NCBI GenBank assembly: GCA_012031265.1
Contig: JAAUTY010000053.1
Location: 1-34,503 of the forward strand
Origin: Spirulinaceae cyanobacterium SM2_1_0
GTDB taxonomy: Bacteria > Cyanobacteriota > Cyanobacteriia > Cyanobacteriales > Spirulinaceae
Direction: 5' to 3'
DNA: 34,503 nucleotides
Below, one piece after another: positions 1 through 8,893 of the stretch. Within the stretch, counting starts at the first letter, position 1; every line of letters begins with the position of its first letter. A program made the translations under genes and the position numbers. The notes beneath the pieces are model-generated. The model did not search any database and had not been told where the DNA came from. It saw only the letters and a program-made list of their open reading frames with translations.

Positions 1-2
1 CC

Positions 3-680
3 CGGCCGCAACCGTTTTGTCAAGCGGGGTTTGTGGCGATCGCCCACTATCACTCAGCCCTCTGCACCGATCTCGGTCAGACTGACCCACGTTTGGCGCG
101 AGTCACGGCGCGCTTGGCAGCTCAGGGGGTGACCTGGCGATCGCTGACGGCTGCCGAACTCGCGACCGCCGCAACTTTCGAGCTGCTACTTCAGGCACTA
201 CACCCGCTCATCCACACCAGTTTCCGCCGCAACTTCCTCTTCACGCCCCTGAGTCAGCACGAATTCAGCCGCCGCTACCAACCGTTGCGCGCCTACCTAC
301 GACCGGAACTCTGTTGGCTAGCCACGGCGGCTGGGCAAGCCGTCGGCTTCCTGTTAGCGCTGCCAGACTACAGCCAGGGCGAACGAGCCGGTGAAACGCT
401 GGTCGTCAAAACGCTCGCGGTCAGACCCGGACGCACCTATGCGGGGTTAGGAGCACTATTGCTAGCTCGCAGCCAGCAGCAGGCGCAACAACTCGGCTAC
501 CGACGCGCGATTCATGCCCTGATGCATACTGCGAATCCGTCGCGCTGTCTGAGTGACCGCTATGCTGAGCCTTGGCGACGCTACGTCTTGCTCAGCCGAC
601 AGTTGGCGAACGCAACGACTGGATCACTGTCTTTGAAAATCCCCCTGCCGATTTTGACAGGGGGATTGAGGGAGCGGTGA
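3..680 (+). CDS. GNAT-like acetyltransferase, 5' truncated by window edge
   Basis: The frame is already open at the left edge, before the first possible start (GTG at 33), so the N-terminus probably lies outside the window. The visible part resembles the C-terminal half of cyanobacterial two-part GNAT proteins. A strand with WLATAAGQAVGFLLALPDY is followed by VVKTLAVRPGRTYAGLGALLL, which looks like the acetyl-CoA-binding beta4-alpha3 region with an R-x-x-G-x-G-like loop. The next stretch, RRAIHALMHTANPSRCLSDRY, resembles the end of the fold. Family resemblance seems to stop near LLSRQL; the last 25 or so residues are encoded across a strong inverted repeat at 638-667 and may be a read-through tail. 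It converges on glgP. The substrate is unknown. An acetyltransferase role is inferred from fold motifs only. Confidence 0.55.
   Translation, partial: RPQPFCQAGFVAIAHYHSALCTDLGQTDPRLARVTARLAAQGVTWRSLTAAELATAATFELLLQALHPLIHTSFRRNFLFTPLSQHEFSRRYQPLRAYLRPELCWLATAAGQAVGFLLALPDYSQGERAGETLVVKTLAVRPGRTYAGLGALLLARSQQQAQQLGYRRAIHALMHTANPSRCLSDRYAEPWRRYVLLSRQLANATTGSLSLKIPLPILTGGLRER
635..667 (-). terminator. Probable Rho-independent terminator of glgP
   Basis: A perfect 10-bp stem (AATCCCCCTG / CAGGGGGATT) closes a 10-nt loop. Read on the minus strand it lies about 50 bases past the glgP stop and is followed by a short T stretch (ATTTTC). It also falls inside the 3' end of the convergent plus-strand gene. 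Confidence 0.6.
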
Positions 681-718
681 TTCACTCAGACAAATCGCCC
701 AAGCTGACGCTCTCAGCG

Positions 719-3262
719 CTAGAGGCTAACCTGCAAACCAGCCGTTTCTTGACTGTACTCCGCGATTTCAATGGGCATCGGCTTTGCCTTCCAGATCTCG
801 GTCACGTACTCGCGGATCGTGCGATCACTTGAGAACTTGCCCATGCGCGTCGAGTTGAGAATCGACATCGTAGTCCAGCGCTCGCGATCGGCGTAGGCAT
901 CACTAACCGCTTGCTGGCAGTCGATGTAGGACTGGAAGTCCGCAAATAGCACGTACTGGTCGCTATATAGCAGAGAATCGATCAGCGGCTTGAATAGCTC
1001 CGTATTGCCATGCGAGAAGTAGCCAGAAGCGATACGGTCGATCACCCCTTTCAGTTCTAGGCTGCGGTGGTAGTAGTCGAGCGGCTTGTAGCCCGACGCT
1101 TTCAGTTCCTTCACTTGCTGCGCGGTCAAGCCGAACAGGAAGAAGTTTTCGGGCCCGGCTTCCTCGCGAATCTCGATATTGGCACCGTCGAGCGTGCCGA
1201 TGGTTACGGCACCGTTCATGGCAAATTTCATGTTGCCGGTGCCCGAAGCTTCTTTACCGGCTGTAGAAATCTGCTCCGAGAGATCAGCGGCGGGATAAAT
1301 GCGCTCGCCGAGGGAGACATTGAAGTTGGCGAGGAAAACGACCTTCAGGCGACCGCGCACATCGGGGTCTTTGTTCACGACTTCCGCCACGTCGTTGATC
1401 AGCTTGATTACGAGCTTCGCCATGAAGTAGCCAGGGGCCGCCTTGCCGCCAAAGATGAACGTACGCGGCAGCACATTGACATTCGGGTCTTGCTTGATGC
1501 GGTTGTAGAGCGCGATGATGTGGAGCACATCCAGAAGCTGGCGCTTGTACTCGTGCATCCGCTTCACTTGCACATCGAAGAGCGAGTCGGGGCTGACTTC
1601 GATGTTGTTGTTTGTCCAGATGTACTGTGCCAGTGCCTGTTTGTTGGCGTGTTTGATCGCCCGCCAGCGATCGCGGAAGCTCGCATCATCCAGGGATGCT
1701 TCCAAGCGCCGCATCTGACTGAGATCCTTCAACCAACCGTCACCAATCTTCTCGGTGATCAATTCAGCGAGCAGCGGGTTGCAGAGCAACATCCAGCGGC
1801 GCGGCGTCACGCCATTGGTTTTGTTAAAGAACTTCTCAGGCCAGAGCTTGGCAAAATCCTTGAGCGTATCTTGCTTGAGCAGTTCCGTGTGTAGCGCGGC
1901 GACGCCATTGATCGCATGGCTGCCGACACAGGCCAGGTGTGCCATCCGCACGGCTTTTTCGGGAAACTCCTCGATGATCGAGACATGACCCGCGAGTTCG
2001 GGTTCGTCGGGGAACCAGGTTTGAATATCGTTGAGGAAGCGGGCATTAATCTCGTAGATGATCTCGAGATGCCGGGGCAGCAAACTCCCAAATAGTTCCA
2101 CCGACCAGCGCTCGAGCGCCTCTGGCAGCAGTGTGTGATTGGTGTAGGCGAAGCACTTCTGGGTCACGTACCAAGCCTTGTCCCAATCGATATTGTGCTC
2201 GTCCACCAGCAGGCGCATCATCTCGGCGATGCTTACGGCAGGGTGGGTGTCGTTGAGCTGGATTGCGAAGTACTCGTGGAGATTATCCAGCGATGGGTGG
2301 CGACGCAGGTGATTGCGGATGATGTCTTGCAGTGACGCCGAGACGAAGAAGTACTGCTGCTCGAGGCGCAACTGCCGTCCCTGGGGCGTGTTGTCGTTGG
2401 GATAGAGGACTTTGGAGATGGTTTCTGAGGACATCTTGCTGGCCACAGCACCGTCGTAATCGCCGGAGTCGAAGGCGGCGAAGTTAAAGTCTTCATCTTC
2501 GCCCGCTTCAGCCCGCCAGAGACGGAGTGGGTTGACGGTATTAGTGTCATAGCCGGGGACGGGGGTGTCGTAGGGGATGGCTGTCACGAGGCGGTCAGCG
2601 ATCCAGGTAACGCGCTTGCGCCCCCGCTCGTCTGTATAGAACTCGGTATGACCGCCAAATTTCACCTGTACGGAATCTTCCATATGAAGAATTTCCCAGG
2701 GATTGCCGTAGCGCAACCATTTGTCGGGAATTTCGACTTGCCAGCCGTCTTGGATCTTTTGGTGGAAGATGCCGAATTCGTAGCGGATGCCATAGCCTAC
2801 GGCCGGGATCTCCAGCGTGGCGAGGGAGTCGAGGAAGCAAGCAGCCAAGCGACCGAGGCCGCCATTGCCGAGGCCGGGGTCATGTTCTTCTTCGAGCAGC
2901 TCGTCGAGGTTGAGGCCGGCTTCGCTGACGACTTGTTTGATCTCATCGTAGATGCCGAGATTGATGAGATTATTGGCGAGGTGGCGGCCCATGAGAAACT
3001 CGGCCGACAGGTAGCACACTACTTTGACGTTTTTTTCAGAGTAGGCGTTCATGGTCTTGATAAAGCGATGCAGCAAGCGATCGCGCACTGTATAAGCCAG
3101 TGCCATGTAGTAGTCGCTCAACGAGGCCCAAGTCTCGTATTTTCCCAAACCGTAGAATAGGTTGTCCGCAAAAGCGCGTTTTAGGGTCGCCGGACTCATG
3201 CCGGTGCGGTCGTCTTCAACCTTGACCTGGACGGCTTCATGAGGAGAAACGTTAGTTTGCAC
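719..3262 (-). CDS. glgP: Glycogen (alpha-glucan) phosphorylase
   Basis: This 847-residue protein has the normal full length for the GT35 family. It phosphorolyses terminal alpha-1,4 bonds of glycogen to give glucose-1-phosphate, in the cytoplasm, and depends on pyridoxal phosphate. The PLP site is clear: EASGTGNMKFAMNGAVTIG, with the Schiff-base Lys near residue 679. The N-terminal half carries the typical NLFYGLGKYE, YLSAEFLMGR and DPGLGNGGLGRLAACFLDS motifs, and QLNDTHPAVSI and KRMHEYKRQLL follow. The start is GTG at 3262, supported by AGGAG seven bases upstream (3270-3274). The gene stands alone, converges with the GNAT-like gene, and ends at a hairpin terminator at 635-667. No glycogen gene neighbours it in the window. 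Confidence 0.97.
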   Translation of the reverse strand: MQTNVSPHEAVQVKVEDDRTGMSPATLKRAFADNLFYGLGKYETWASLSDYYMALAYTVRDRLLHRFIKTMNAYSEKNVKVVCYLSAEFLMGRHLANNLINLGIYDEIKQVVSEAGLNLDELLEEEHDPGLGNGGLGRLAACFLDSLATLEIPAVGYGIRYEFGIFHQKIQDGWQVEIPDKWLRYGNPWEILHMEDSVQVKFGGHTEFYTDERGRKRVTWIADRLVTAIPYDTPVPGYDTNTVNPLRLWRAEAGEDEDFNFAAFDSGDYDGAVASKMSSETISKVLYPNDNTPQGRQLRLEQQYFFVSASLQDIIRNHLRRHPSLDNLHEYFAIQLNDTHPAVSIAEMMRLLVDEHNIDWDKAWYVTQKCFAYTNHTLLPEALERWSVELFGSLLPRHLEIIYEINARFLNDIQTWFPDEPELAGHVSIIEEFPEKAVRMAHLACVGSHAINGVAALHTELLKQDTLKDFAKLWPEKFFNKTNGVTPRRWMLLCNPLLAELITEKIGDGWLKDLSQMRRLEASLDDASFRDRWRAIKHANKQALAQYIWTNNNIEVSPDSLFDVQVKRMHEYKRQLLDVLHIIALYNRIKQDPNVNVLPRTFIFGGKAAPGYFMAKLVIKLINDVAEVVNKDPDVRGRLKVVFLANFNVSLGERIYPAADLSEQISTAGKEASGTGNMKFAMNGAVTIGTLDGANIEIREEAGPENFFLFGLTAQQVKELKASGYKPLDYYHRSLELKGVIDRIASGYFSHGNTELFKPLIDSLLYSDQYVLFADFQSYIDCQQAVSDAYADRERWTTMSILNSTRMGKFSSDRTIREYVTEIWKAKPMPIEIAEYSQETAGLQVSL

Positions 3263-3442
3263 GAGATTGCTCCTATCTCAATAACTGCTTGCTGCTCTGA
3301 CATTTTGTCCGCATTGTAGCGCTGCGGGCCGGTTCTTAATACTCTTTTTCCTTCAGTCGGCCGCCATTTAGGGGGAGCCGCCTACTGCTATAAGCAACGA
3401 CTCTCCATATCTGCGATGCCAACGGTTGCCATGATCCAGAGG

Positions 3443-3546
3443 CTAGTACAAAACGGCGGAAATGGGAGACCTATTCAAAATCCCCAGGATTCCCGTATTG
3501 CAAGTACTTAGGACTCAAAATTCAGCACTCCGCGCAGCGGTACTAG
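3443..3546 (+). repeat. CTAG-ended interspersed repeat, copy 1
   Basis: A 104-bp intergenic element begins CTAGTAC and ends GTACTAG, with terminal inverted repeats that extend imperfectly to CGCGG / CGGCGG. Its interior (CGGCGGAAATG, CTATTCAAAA, CCAGGATTCCCGTATTGC, CTCAAAATTCAG, CGCGCAGCGG) is recognisably the same as the sequences at 6240-6350 and 24183-24384. It lies 13 bases past the stop of the DUF2839 gene. The size and TIRs suggest a MITE-like non-autonomous element. The CTAG ends could be a 4-bp target duplication of the kind made by IS5-type elements, which is inference. Confidence 0.75.
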
Positions 3547-3559
3547 ACGGCCGGGACTC

Positions 3560-3772
3560 TCAGTTCACCTGCCACCAACCAAAACCGGGGCCGATGATCC
3601 GCACCGTCAGCCAAACAGCGGCTAGGGTACCAATGCCAATCCAAGCCCCCCGAGTCGTCCATTGCATGAACTGCTGGCTCTGGGCTTTGGTCAACGGCAA
3701 CCAAGCGAGGAAGCGCTCATCCTGACCGTATTTGTCGCCGAGGGCGGCTTTACGGCGCTTTGATTCACCCAT
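3560..3772 (-). CDS. DUF2839 family small membrane protein
   Basis: A 70-residue protein starting MGESKRRKAALGDKYGQ, the signature opening of the DUF2839 family found in cyanobacteria and plastid-bearing organisms. One hydrophobic helix (about residues 42-60, WIGIGTLAAVWLTVRIIG) follows a conserved QFMQWTTRGAW segment, and the tail is FGWWQVN. An upstream in-frame start exists, but this ATG is chosen because the family begins here and GGAGG sits at 3779-3785 with proper spacing. The family's function is not known to me; a thylakoid or inner-membrane location is likely. The gene is monocistronic, with a repeat copy just beyond its stop. Confidence 0.88.
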   Translation of the reverse strand: MGESKRRKAALGDKYGQDERFLAWLPLTKAQSQQFMQWTTRGAWIGIGTLAAVWLTVRIIGPGFGWWQVN

Positions 3773-3843
3773 CTGTCGTACCTCCAACAAGAATGCGGGT
3801 GACCTCAATCATAGCGCCTTGGCTGGGTCTAGCCGCAAGTGGC

Positions 3844-5217
3844 TCAGTCTGGGGGCGAGCTGGGGGCGGCGGCGGGGCGATCCGGCGAGGTGTGCCAGCG
3901 GCGCACTAAGGGTTGAGGGCGGTCAGGGGCGGCAGCGGGGGGTGATGCGGGTGCAGCCGACGGCGTCGATGGGCTAGGGTTCGCCGCCGGGTGGATGGGG
4001 GCGGTGGCAGCAGTGGCTGCCTCTGCCGCCGTCGCGAGTTGGTCGGCCACTTGTTGCACGCGGGCGGCTGCGGGTTCGACCTGCTGAGCGGTCTGGACTT
4101 GCTGCTCCAGTTGTTGCGTGGAGGATACGAGGTCGCTGAGGCCGTTCACAAGGTTAAGGAGGTTGTTGCGGAATTCGGGATCGCCGGTCAATTCATCGAG
4201 ATCCGAGGTGATCTTTTGGGTATTTTCAAAAGTGACGCGCGCTGAGTCGAGGAGTTGTTGGAGCGCCAGGAAGGTGAGGGGATTGTTGAAGGTCGCGGTG
4301 ATGTCGCGGAGGTTGGCCGAGGCCTGGGCTGCATTGGCTGATAGAGTTTCTAGGTTGGCGGCGATCGCCTGGGTATCCGTTGCCCCCAAGCTGGCATTGA
4401 GATTATTGGCGAGAATGCCCAATTCGCCACTGGTGCGGCTGATGCCATCGAGGGTCAGGCGGAGGTTGGTGCGATTTTCGGTGACTAGGAGGCTGAGGTT
4501 ATCCGAGAGTTGATTCACCTTGGCGGCCGTAGTGGTGTAGGCGCGTAGGGTGGTGTTGGCTGTGCCGCCGACCTGTTGCAACTGACGCGACAGCGGCCGG
4601 ACTTCTTCGCGGGCAATCTCCGCCAAGGCGGTCAATTCTTTGCTCAGCTCGGCAACATTGGCGGCGGCTTGGCTGGCATTCTCGGTTAGGTCATTGATAT
4701 TTTCAAAAAAACGCGGATCGGCAAAGCGATCGCTCAAAGCGACCGTGCTTTGGAGCGCGTCATCGAGGCTGACGCCGGACTCGCCTTCGAGCAGGTCGCC
4801 ATCGCAGAGGATGACTGTCGAGTCGCACTCGGGGTTGAGGGGGCCGGCGATCAGGGTTGTGTCCTCGAGCGTAGTCTGCGGCGTCATTTCGACAATCGTG
4901 TCGCTGATCAGGCCCGATTGGTTGGCGCTAATCATGATGTCGCTGGGCACGATCAGATCAGCCGGTGCGATCGAGACCGAGATTTCAATCCCGTTGGTAC
5001 CGGGGCGAATGGCGGTGATGCTGCCGACTTTGACGCCCCGGTAGCGAACCGCGCCGCCAATGGTCATGCCGTTGCTGTTGGCGAAGACAATGCGAACACT
5101 GTAACTGTCGCGGCCGAAGCGAAAGCCGCGCAGCCAGAAGGTCAGGCTGCCGAAGAGCAGTAACCCGACCAAGACTAATAGACCAACCGATCCTTCTCGC
5201 ATGGTGCGCGATCGCAT
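3844..5217 (-). CDS. MCE/MlaD-family lipid-transport protein (Ycf22-like)
   Basis: This 457-residue protein is the substrate-binding, periplasm-facing component of an Mla/TGD-type ABC lipid transporter. The start MRSRTMREGSVG is preceded by a strong GGAGGAG site. One N-terminal membrane anchor (about 10-30) leads into an MCE domain (about 37-115: RIVFANSNGMTIGGAVRYRGVKVGSI). Residues about 150-370 form a long helical coiled-coil rich in SANAAQASANLRD-like heptads, as expected for the MCE hexamer's periplasmic tube. The C-terminus from about 385 is low-complexity Ala/Pro. It forms an operon with the upstream ATPase, 95 bases apart. The permease (MlaE, Ycf63-like) is absent here and must be encoded elsewhere. 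The cargo is inferred to be membrane lipid. Confidence 0.88.
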   Translation of the reverse strand: MRSRTMREGSVGLLVLVGLLLFGSLTFWLRGFRFGRDSYSVRIVFANSNGMTIGGAVRYRGVKVGSITAIRPGTNGIEISVSIAPADLIVPSDIMISANQSGLISDTIVEMTPQTTLEDTTLIAGPLNPECDSTVILCDGDLLEGESGVSLDDALQSTVALSDRFADPRFFENINDLTENASQAAANVAELSKELTALAEIAREEVRPLSRQLQQVGGTANTTLRAYTTTAAKVNQLSDNLSLLVTENRTNLRLTLDGISRTSGELGILANNLNASLGATDTQAIAANLETLSANAAQASANLRDITATFNNPLTFLALQQLLDSARVTFENTQKITSDLDELTGDPEFRNNLLNLVNGLSDLVSSTQQLEQQVQTAQQVEPAAARVQQVADQLATAAEAATAATAPIHPAANPSPSTPSAAPASPPAAAPDRPQPLVRRWHTSPDRPAAAPSSPPD

Positions 5218-5312
5218 GAGTCTCCTCCTCGTAGAGCTACAGGGCAGATGTGGATGGGTCGCGGGCTACCGCAAGGCAGGGATTCGCGGGAGCAGGCAAT
5301 GATGGCATTGCT

Positions 5313-6104
5313 TCAACTGGCGACTTGAATCGGCCCGTCCACGCGCGCGCTAAAGAATTGTCGCACCAGAGGGTTGTCTGTGGCATCGATCTCAGTCACG
5401 CTACCCTGCCACTGCACTTTACCGCCATAGAGAAACATGACCCGGTCAGCGGTGCGACGAATCGTGCTCTGCTGGTGGCTGACCATGACGTAGGTGCCGC
5501 AGCCGTCCGCTTCCTGCTGGAGCGCGCGCACGAGATCCTCAATCACGGTGGACGCAATCGGGTCGAGGCCCGCCGTAGGTTCGTCATAGAGCACCACCTC
5601 GGGATTATCGCGCGGATCGTCGGGGTTGGCGATGATCGCGCGCGCAAAACTGACTCGCTTGCGCATACCGCCGGACAATTGGGCCGGGTAGCGGTCGTAG
5701 GTACCGGCGAGTCCGACTTTTTCCAGCTTATCTTCCACGATCTCGCGAATGCGATCACTCGGTAATCGCGAGTTCTGCAACAGCGAGAAGCCGACATTTT
5801 CACCGACGGTCAGCGAGTCGAAGAGCGCCGCCTGCTGGAAGACCATACTGATGGTGATCGGGTCGGGATTGTCGTCGATCAGTCCCAGCCGCTTTTGACC
5901 TTTGACATAGACCTCACCCGCATCGGGGGCTAGCAAACCAGCGACGATCCGGAGGATAGTAGATTTACCCGTTCCTGACGGCCCGATAATCACCAAGGCC
6001 TCGCCGCGATAGATCTGCAAATCCACTGCGTCGAGAATCATGCTGCCGCCAAAAGACTTACTGACTTTGCGGAGATCAATGAGCACTTCGGGATCGCAAG
6101 CCAT
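5313..6104 (-). CDS. MlaF/TGD3-like ABC transporter ATPase
   Basis: A 263-residue ABC ATPase. Walker A GPSGTGKST is at about 41-49, the Q-loop at FQQAALFDS, the signature LSGGMRKRV at about 143-151, Walker B VVLYDEP at about 170-176 and the switch His in VMVSHQQ. The signature LSGGM with MRKR and the FDSLTVGENV segment are characteristic of MlaF/TGD3 ATPases, which power MCE lipid transporters. The ATG at 6104 is chosen because it gives MACDPEVLIDLRKVSKSF directly at the domain start and has GAGGAA upstream. A longer in-frame reading to 6194 adds unconvincing sequence. The MCE protein gene follows in the same operon. Confidence 0.9.
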   Translation of the reverse strand: MACDPEVLIDLRKVSKSFGGSMILDAVDLQIYRGEALVIIGPSGTGKSTILRIVAGLLAPDAGEVYVKGQKRLGLIDDNPDPITISMVFQQAALFDSLTVGENVGFSLLQNSRLPSDRIREIVEDKLEKVGLAGTYDRYPAQLSGGMRKRVSFARAIIANPDDPRDNPEVVLYDEPTAGLDPIASTVIEDLVRALQQEADGCGTYVMVSHQQSTIRRTADRVMFLYGGKVQWQGSVTEIDATDNPLVRQFFSARVDGPIQVAS

Positions 6105-6239
6105 CCTGTTTATTCCTCGCGGAGTGGGCTGAGAAATCGTCAGCGGGCGTCGCTGATCGCCGAGACGGGGTAGGCAATATGACCCCAGATGCAACTCATC
6201 TTGACCGTTGACGCCATTTTGGGGCGGTGAGTGATCGCC

Positions 6240-6350
6240 CTAGTACCGCTACGCGGAATTTTGAGTTCTGAGTTTTGAGTGATGAGTGCAGACAATATAG
6301 GCATCCTACGGATCCTGAATGGAGATCTCATTTCCGCCGCCCTGTACTAG
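6240..6350 (-). repeat. CTAG-ended interspersed repeat, copy 2
   Basis: This 111-bp element is in the opposite orientation to copy 1. It is bounded by CTAG at 6240-6243 and 6347-6350, with inverted ends CTAGTACCGCTACGCGG and CTAGTACAGGGCGGCGG. It shares GGCGGAAATG, AGGATGCC, ATATTG, ACTCAAAA and GCGGTACTAG with copy 1. The terminal CTAG at the right end contains the chlI stop codon. It fills most of the space between the chlI stop and the MlaF-like gene. Confidence 0.75.
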
Positions 6351-7426
6351 GTGGCGTCCTCGTCAGCCAAGCCAAAGATTTGCCGAAAAGCTTTTTGAAC
6401 TTTATACCCCGAGTCGATGGACTCCAATGGATCTTTGCGCAGGCGGTGGCGGAGGCAGAGGGTGACGACGCGACTGATGTCGTCCACCGTGACCGTTGTG
6501 CGTCCTTCAAAGGCCGCGATCGCCTTTGCCGCCCGATTGGTCACGATGTCGCCGCGCAAGCCATCCACATCCAGTTCCGCGCAGACCGCAGAGATATTGA
6601 CTTTTAACTCGCTGTCGATCTCCACCCCTGGCAGTCGTGCCTGCGCTTGGACGAGGCGCTGTTGGAGATCATCCTGTTGCGCTTGGTAATGATCGCAAAA
6701 ATCTTGAGGTGCCCGGTCAAATTCAGCCCGCTGCTCAACGATTTTCACGCGCAACGGTGGTTCCTTGACGGTACGAATCTCGGCGTGCATCCCGAAGCGG
6801 TCAAGAAGCTGTGGGCGCAGCTCCCCTTCCTCGGGGTTGCCAGAGCCAACCAGGACAAACCGTGCCGGGTGGCGGATCGAGATGCCCTCACGCTCGACTG
6901 TATTCCAGCCGCTGGCGGCGGCATCCAGCAGCACATCGACCAGATGATCATCCAGCAAGTTGACCTCATCCACGTAGAGAATGCCGCGATTGGCTTTCGC
7001 CAGCAAGCCGGGTTCAAAAGCCTTGACGCCTTCTGAAAGTGCCTTTTCAATATCAATCGTGCCGCAGACGCGATCCTCAGTCGCGCCCAGCGGCAGATCG
7101 ACCATTTGCACTTTGACATTTGTGGTAGCAGGCATCTGACCAGCGGCGATCGCCCCTCGCACTGCCTCACTCATCGCCTCAGGGTCACGGGGATCGCTAT
7201 TGAAGGGGTCATTGGCGACCACCTCGATCTCTGGCAGCAAGTCAGCAAGGGCACGAATCGTGGTCGATTTACCCGTGCCGCGATCACCCATGATCATCAC
7301 GCCACCAATTTTCGGATCGATCGTGTTGAGCAGCAGCGCCAGTTTCATTTCTTCCTGACCGACAATCGCCGTGAAGGGGAAGACGACGCGGCGCGTAGAT
7401 GGCGGTGCCGGAGCAATAGCAGTCAT
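6347..7426 (-). CDS. chlI: Magnesium chelatase ATPase subunit I
   Basis: This 359-residue AAA+ subunit matches the usual ChlI length. With ChlD and ChlH it inserts Mg into protoporphyrin IX, the first committed step to chlorophyll. Walker [10 protein letters not shown] is at about 47-55 and Walker [11 protein letters not shown] follows. ChlI-specific stretches include [40 protein letters not shown] and [25 protein letters not shown]. The start [18 protein letters not shown] matches family N-termini. It is transcribed alone or ahead of the MCE genes. Its TAG stop lies in the CTAG terminus of repeat copy 2, so the last residues (ADEDAT) may derive from, or have been trimmed by, that insertion. 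Confidence 0.97.
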   Translation of the reverse strand: MTAIAPAPPSTRRVVFPFTAIVGQEEMKLALLLNTIDPKIGGVMIMGDRGTGKSTTIRALADLLPEIEVVANDPFNSDPRDPEAMSEAVRGAIAAGQMPATTNVKVQMVDLPLGATEDRVCGTIDIEKALSEGVKAFEPGLLAKANRGILYVDEVNLLDDHLVDVLLDAAASGWNTVEREGISIRHPARFVLVGSGNPEEGELRPQLLDRFGMHAEIRTVKEPPLRVKIVEQRAEFDRAPQDFCDHYQAQQDDLQQRLVQAQARLPGVEIDSELKVNISAVCAELDVDGLRGDIVTNRAAKAIAAFEGRTTVTVDDISRVVTLCLRHRLRKDPLESIDSGYKVQKAFRQIFGLADEDAT

Positions 7427-7581
7427 GATTTAGTCAAGTCAATGCAGGTGAGTTTCTGGAATGTGCTGGGTCAACTCAGACGGACGGGCTGAACCAGAAC
7501 ATCTTCTGATTGTTACACAATATTGCGGGCTGGCTGTAGCGCTGTGCCAGGCAACCTCATGGCGGCGAGCGGATGCCTCGC

Positions 7582-7944
7582 TCACCCATCGCGATGCACC
7601 GTGTCGGGCGAGAAGGCTGGCAAGCAAACCGCGATGTATTCCGCGCCCTCCGTGCCGGGAGTGCTGTAGCGCACCCACTCGCCAGGTGCGGTGATGATCG
7701 CTTGCCCGGCTTGCACGGTGCAGGTTTCGCCCTCGGACTCCACTTGGAGCGCGCCGCTGAGCACCACGGTGATTTCAGTAAACTCCGGTCGCTGTCCCGG
7801 CTCCTGCCAACCGGCGGGGGAGACCATGCGGGCCACACTGACTGCCGCCTGACCGGAGTTGACGCGACCAGCGTACTCCTCAATGCGTTTCGGCTTATTA
7901 CCAGCGGCTTCAATAATTGACGGGGCGGTGATCAGGCGGGGCAT
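7582..7944 (-). CDS. Small single-domain cupin protein
   Basis: A 120-residue single-cupin protein. The conserved barrel reads from VSVARMVSPAGWQEPGQRPEFTEITVVLSGAL to VQAGQAIITAPGEWVRYSTPGTEGAEYIAVCLPAF. The first cupin motif is degenerate: the usual His pair is replaced around GQRPEFTEI, although one acidic residue remains, so metal binding is uncertain. Proteins of this type occur singly in cyanobacteria and are usually annotated only as cupin. It is upstream of chlI on the same strand with a 155-base gap, so co-transcription is possible but not shown. No substrate can be assigned. Confidence 0.75.
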   Translation of the reverse strand: MPRLITAPSIIEAAGNKPKRIEEYAGRVNSGQAAVSVARMVSPAGWQEPGQRPEFTEITVVLSGALQVESEGETCTVQAGQAIITAPGEWVRYSTPGTEGAEYIAVCLPAFSPDTVHRDG

Positions 7945-8100
7945 CGGTTGTGGCTCTCTGATTGAATTGACCGCTCCGTATTTTAGACTTTGGCGGGCGA
8001 TCGCGCTGCCGCGAAGCAGTGATCATTGATGTAAACGGCGATCGCCACAAGCCAGCTAAGCTAAAGCTGATTGCACCCATCCTCCACCCAGACCAACGCG

Positions 8101-8685
8101 ATGGTTCAACTCAAGCGACACTTCCAAAGCTTTGAAGAGTACCTGTCCTACGACGACGGGACAGACAACCTGTACGAGCTTTTCAATGGGGAATTGGTCG
8201 CCGTGCCACCTGAATCCGGTTTTAATGTCGAGATTGTCACGTTGCTCGTGGTGAAATTCGCGGCCAAGATTGATTACCGCCGGGTTCGCGGGCATAGCTT
8301 AGAACTTGAGGTGCGGGGTGAGCCGAGAAACCGTTACCCAGACTTTACGATCATCCGGGAAGAGCATATCGAGCTGTTGAAGCAGCGCAACACAATTCGG
8401 CTGTCGATGGCTCCACCGCTGCTGGTTGTCGAAGTGGTCAGTCCTGGTGAAGTGCAGCGACATCGCGACTACATTGCTAAGCGGCAGCAATACGAGGACA
8501 TTGGCGTGCCAGAGTATTGGATTGTCGATCCGCAGGCACGCGAGGTGCTGGTTCTGGCGCTGACTGAGGGCCGGTATCGCGAAGTAGCGACCTGGCGGGA
8601 TGATGCTGCCTTGGTTTCCTCGCAACTGGGGGCGATCGCCTTGACGGCGGCGGAGCTATTTGCGGCGGCTGGGGCTGAAACTTGA
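8101..8685 (+). CDS. Uma2 family (DUF820) putative endonuclease
   Basis: A 194-residue member of the Uma2/DUF820 family, greatly expanded in cyanobacteria and predicted to have a PD-(D/E)xK nuclease fold. The key elements are visible: RYPDFTIIRE supplies the Asp, LLVVEVVSPGE the Glu, and the characteristic RDYIAKRQQYEDIGVPEYWIVDPQAREV block closes the core. ATG at 8101 is preferred over an in-frame TTG at 8071 because MVQLKRHFQSFEEYLSYDDG matches the family's N-terminal helix. No good ribosome site is seen. The gene is solitary with no toxin/antitoxin-type partner. Function is predicted from fold only; these proteins remain poorly characterised. Confidence 0.85.
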   Translation: MVQLKRHFQSFEEYLSYDDGTDNLYELFNGELVAVPPESGFNVEIVTLLVVKFAAKIDYRRVRGHSLELEVRGEPRNRYPDFTIIREEHIELLKQRNTIRLSMAPPLLVVEVVSPGEVQRHRDYIAKRQQYEDIGVPEYWIVDPQAREVLVLALTEGRYREVATWRDDAALVSSQLGAIALTAAELFAAAGAET

Positions 8686-8743
8686 GATGGCTGGGCGATC
8701 GCCATTATTCCTTAACACAGATAACTATCGCTCGCCAGCCAAC

Positions 8744-8761
8744 GTTACAGACTTTGACAAA
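8744..8761 (+). promoter_or_regulatory. Candidate HLR1 (RpaB) motif and -35-like box upstream of acsF
   Basis: GTTACAGA-CT-TTGACAAA resembles the HLR1 pair of 8-mers, (G/T)TTACA(T/A)(T/A) repeated with a 2-nt gap, with one or two mismatches in each half. It contains a consensus-like TTGACA (8754-8759), about 135 bases before the acsF start. No convincing -10 was found. Inference only. Confidence 0.3.
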
Positions 8762-8893
8762 ATCGTTGTAACTCTTAACCGAAAGCAGCTCAACGGCTCT
8801 AGTTGCACTTGATAAACTTGAATGCAACCCAGTGCGGGGCCGCCAGCGGTTCAGCCCCGGCGGTCGTTTTATAACAAACCCGATAACAGCATT

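Noticed and set aside
1067-1894. Long plus-strand open frame (275 codons) opposite glgP
   Set aside because: It lies entirely antisense to a highly conserved enzyme and has no recognisable motifs; an artefact of high GC content.
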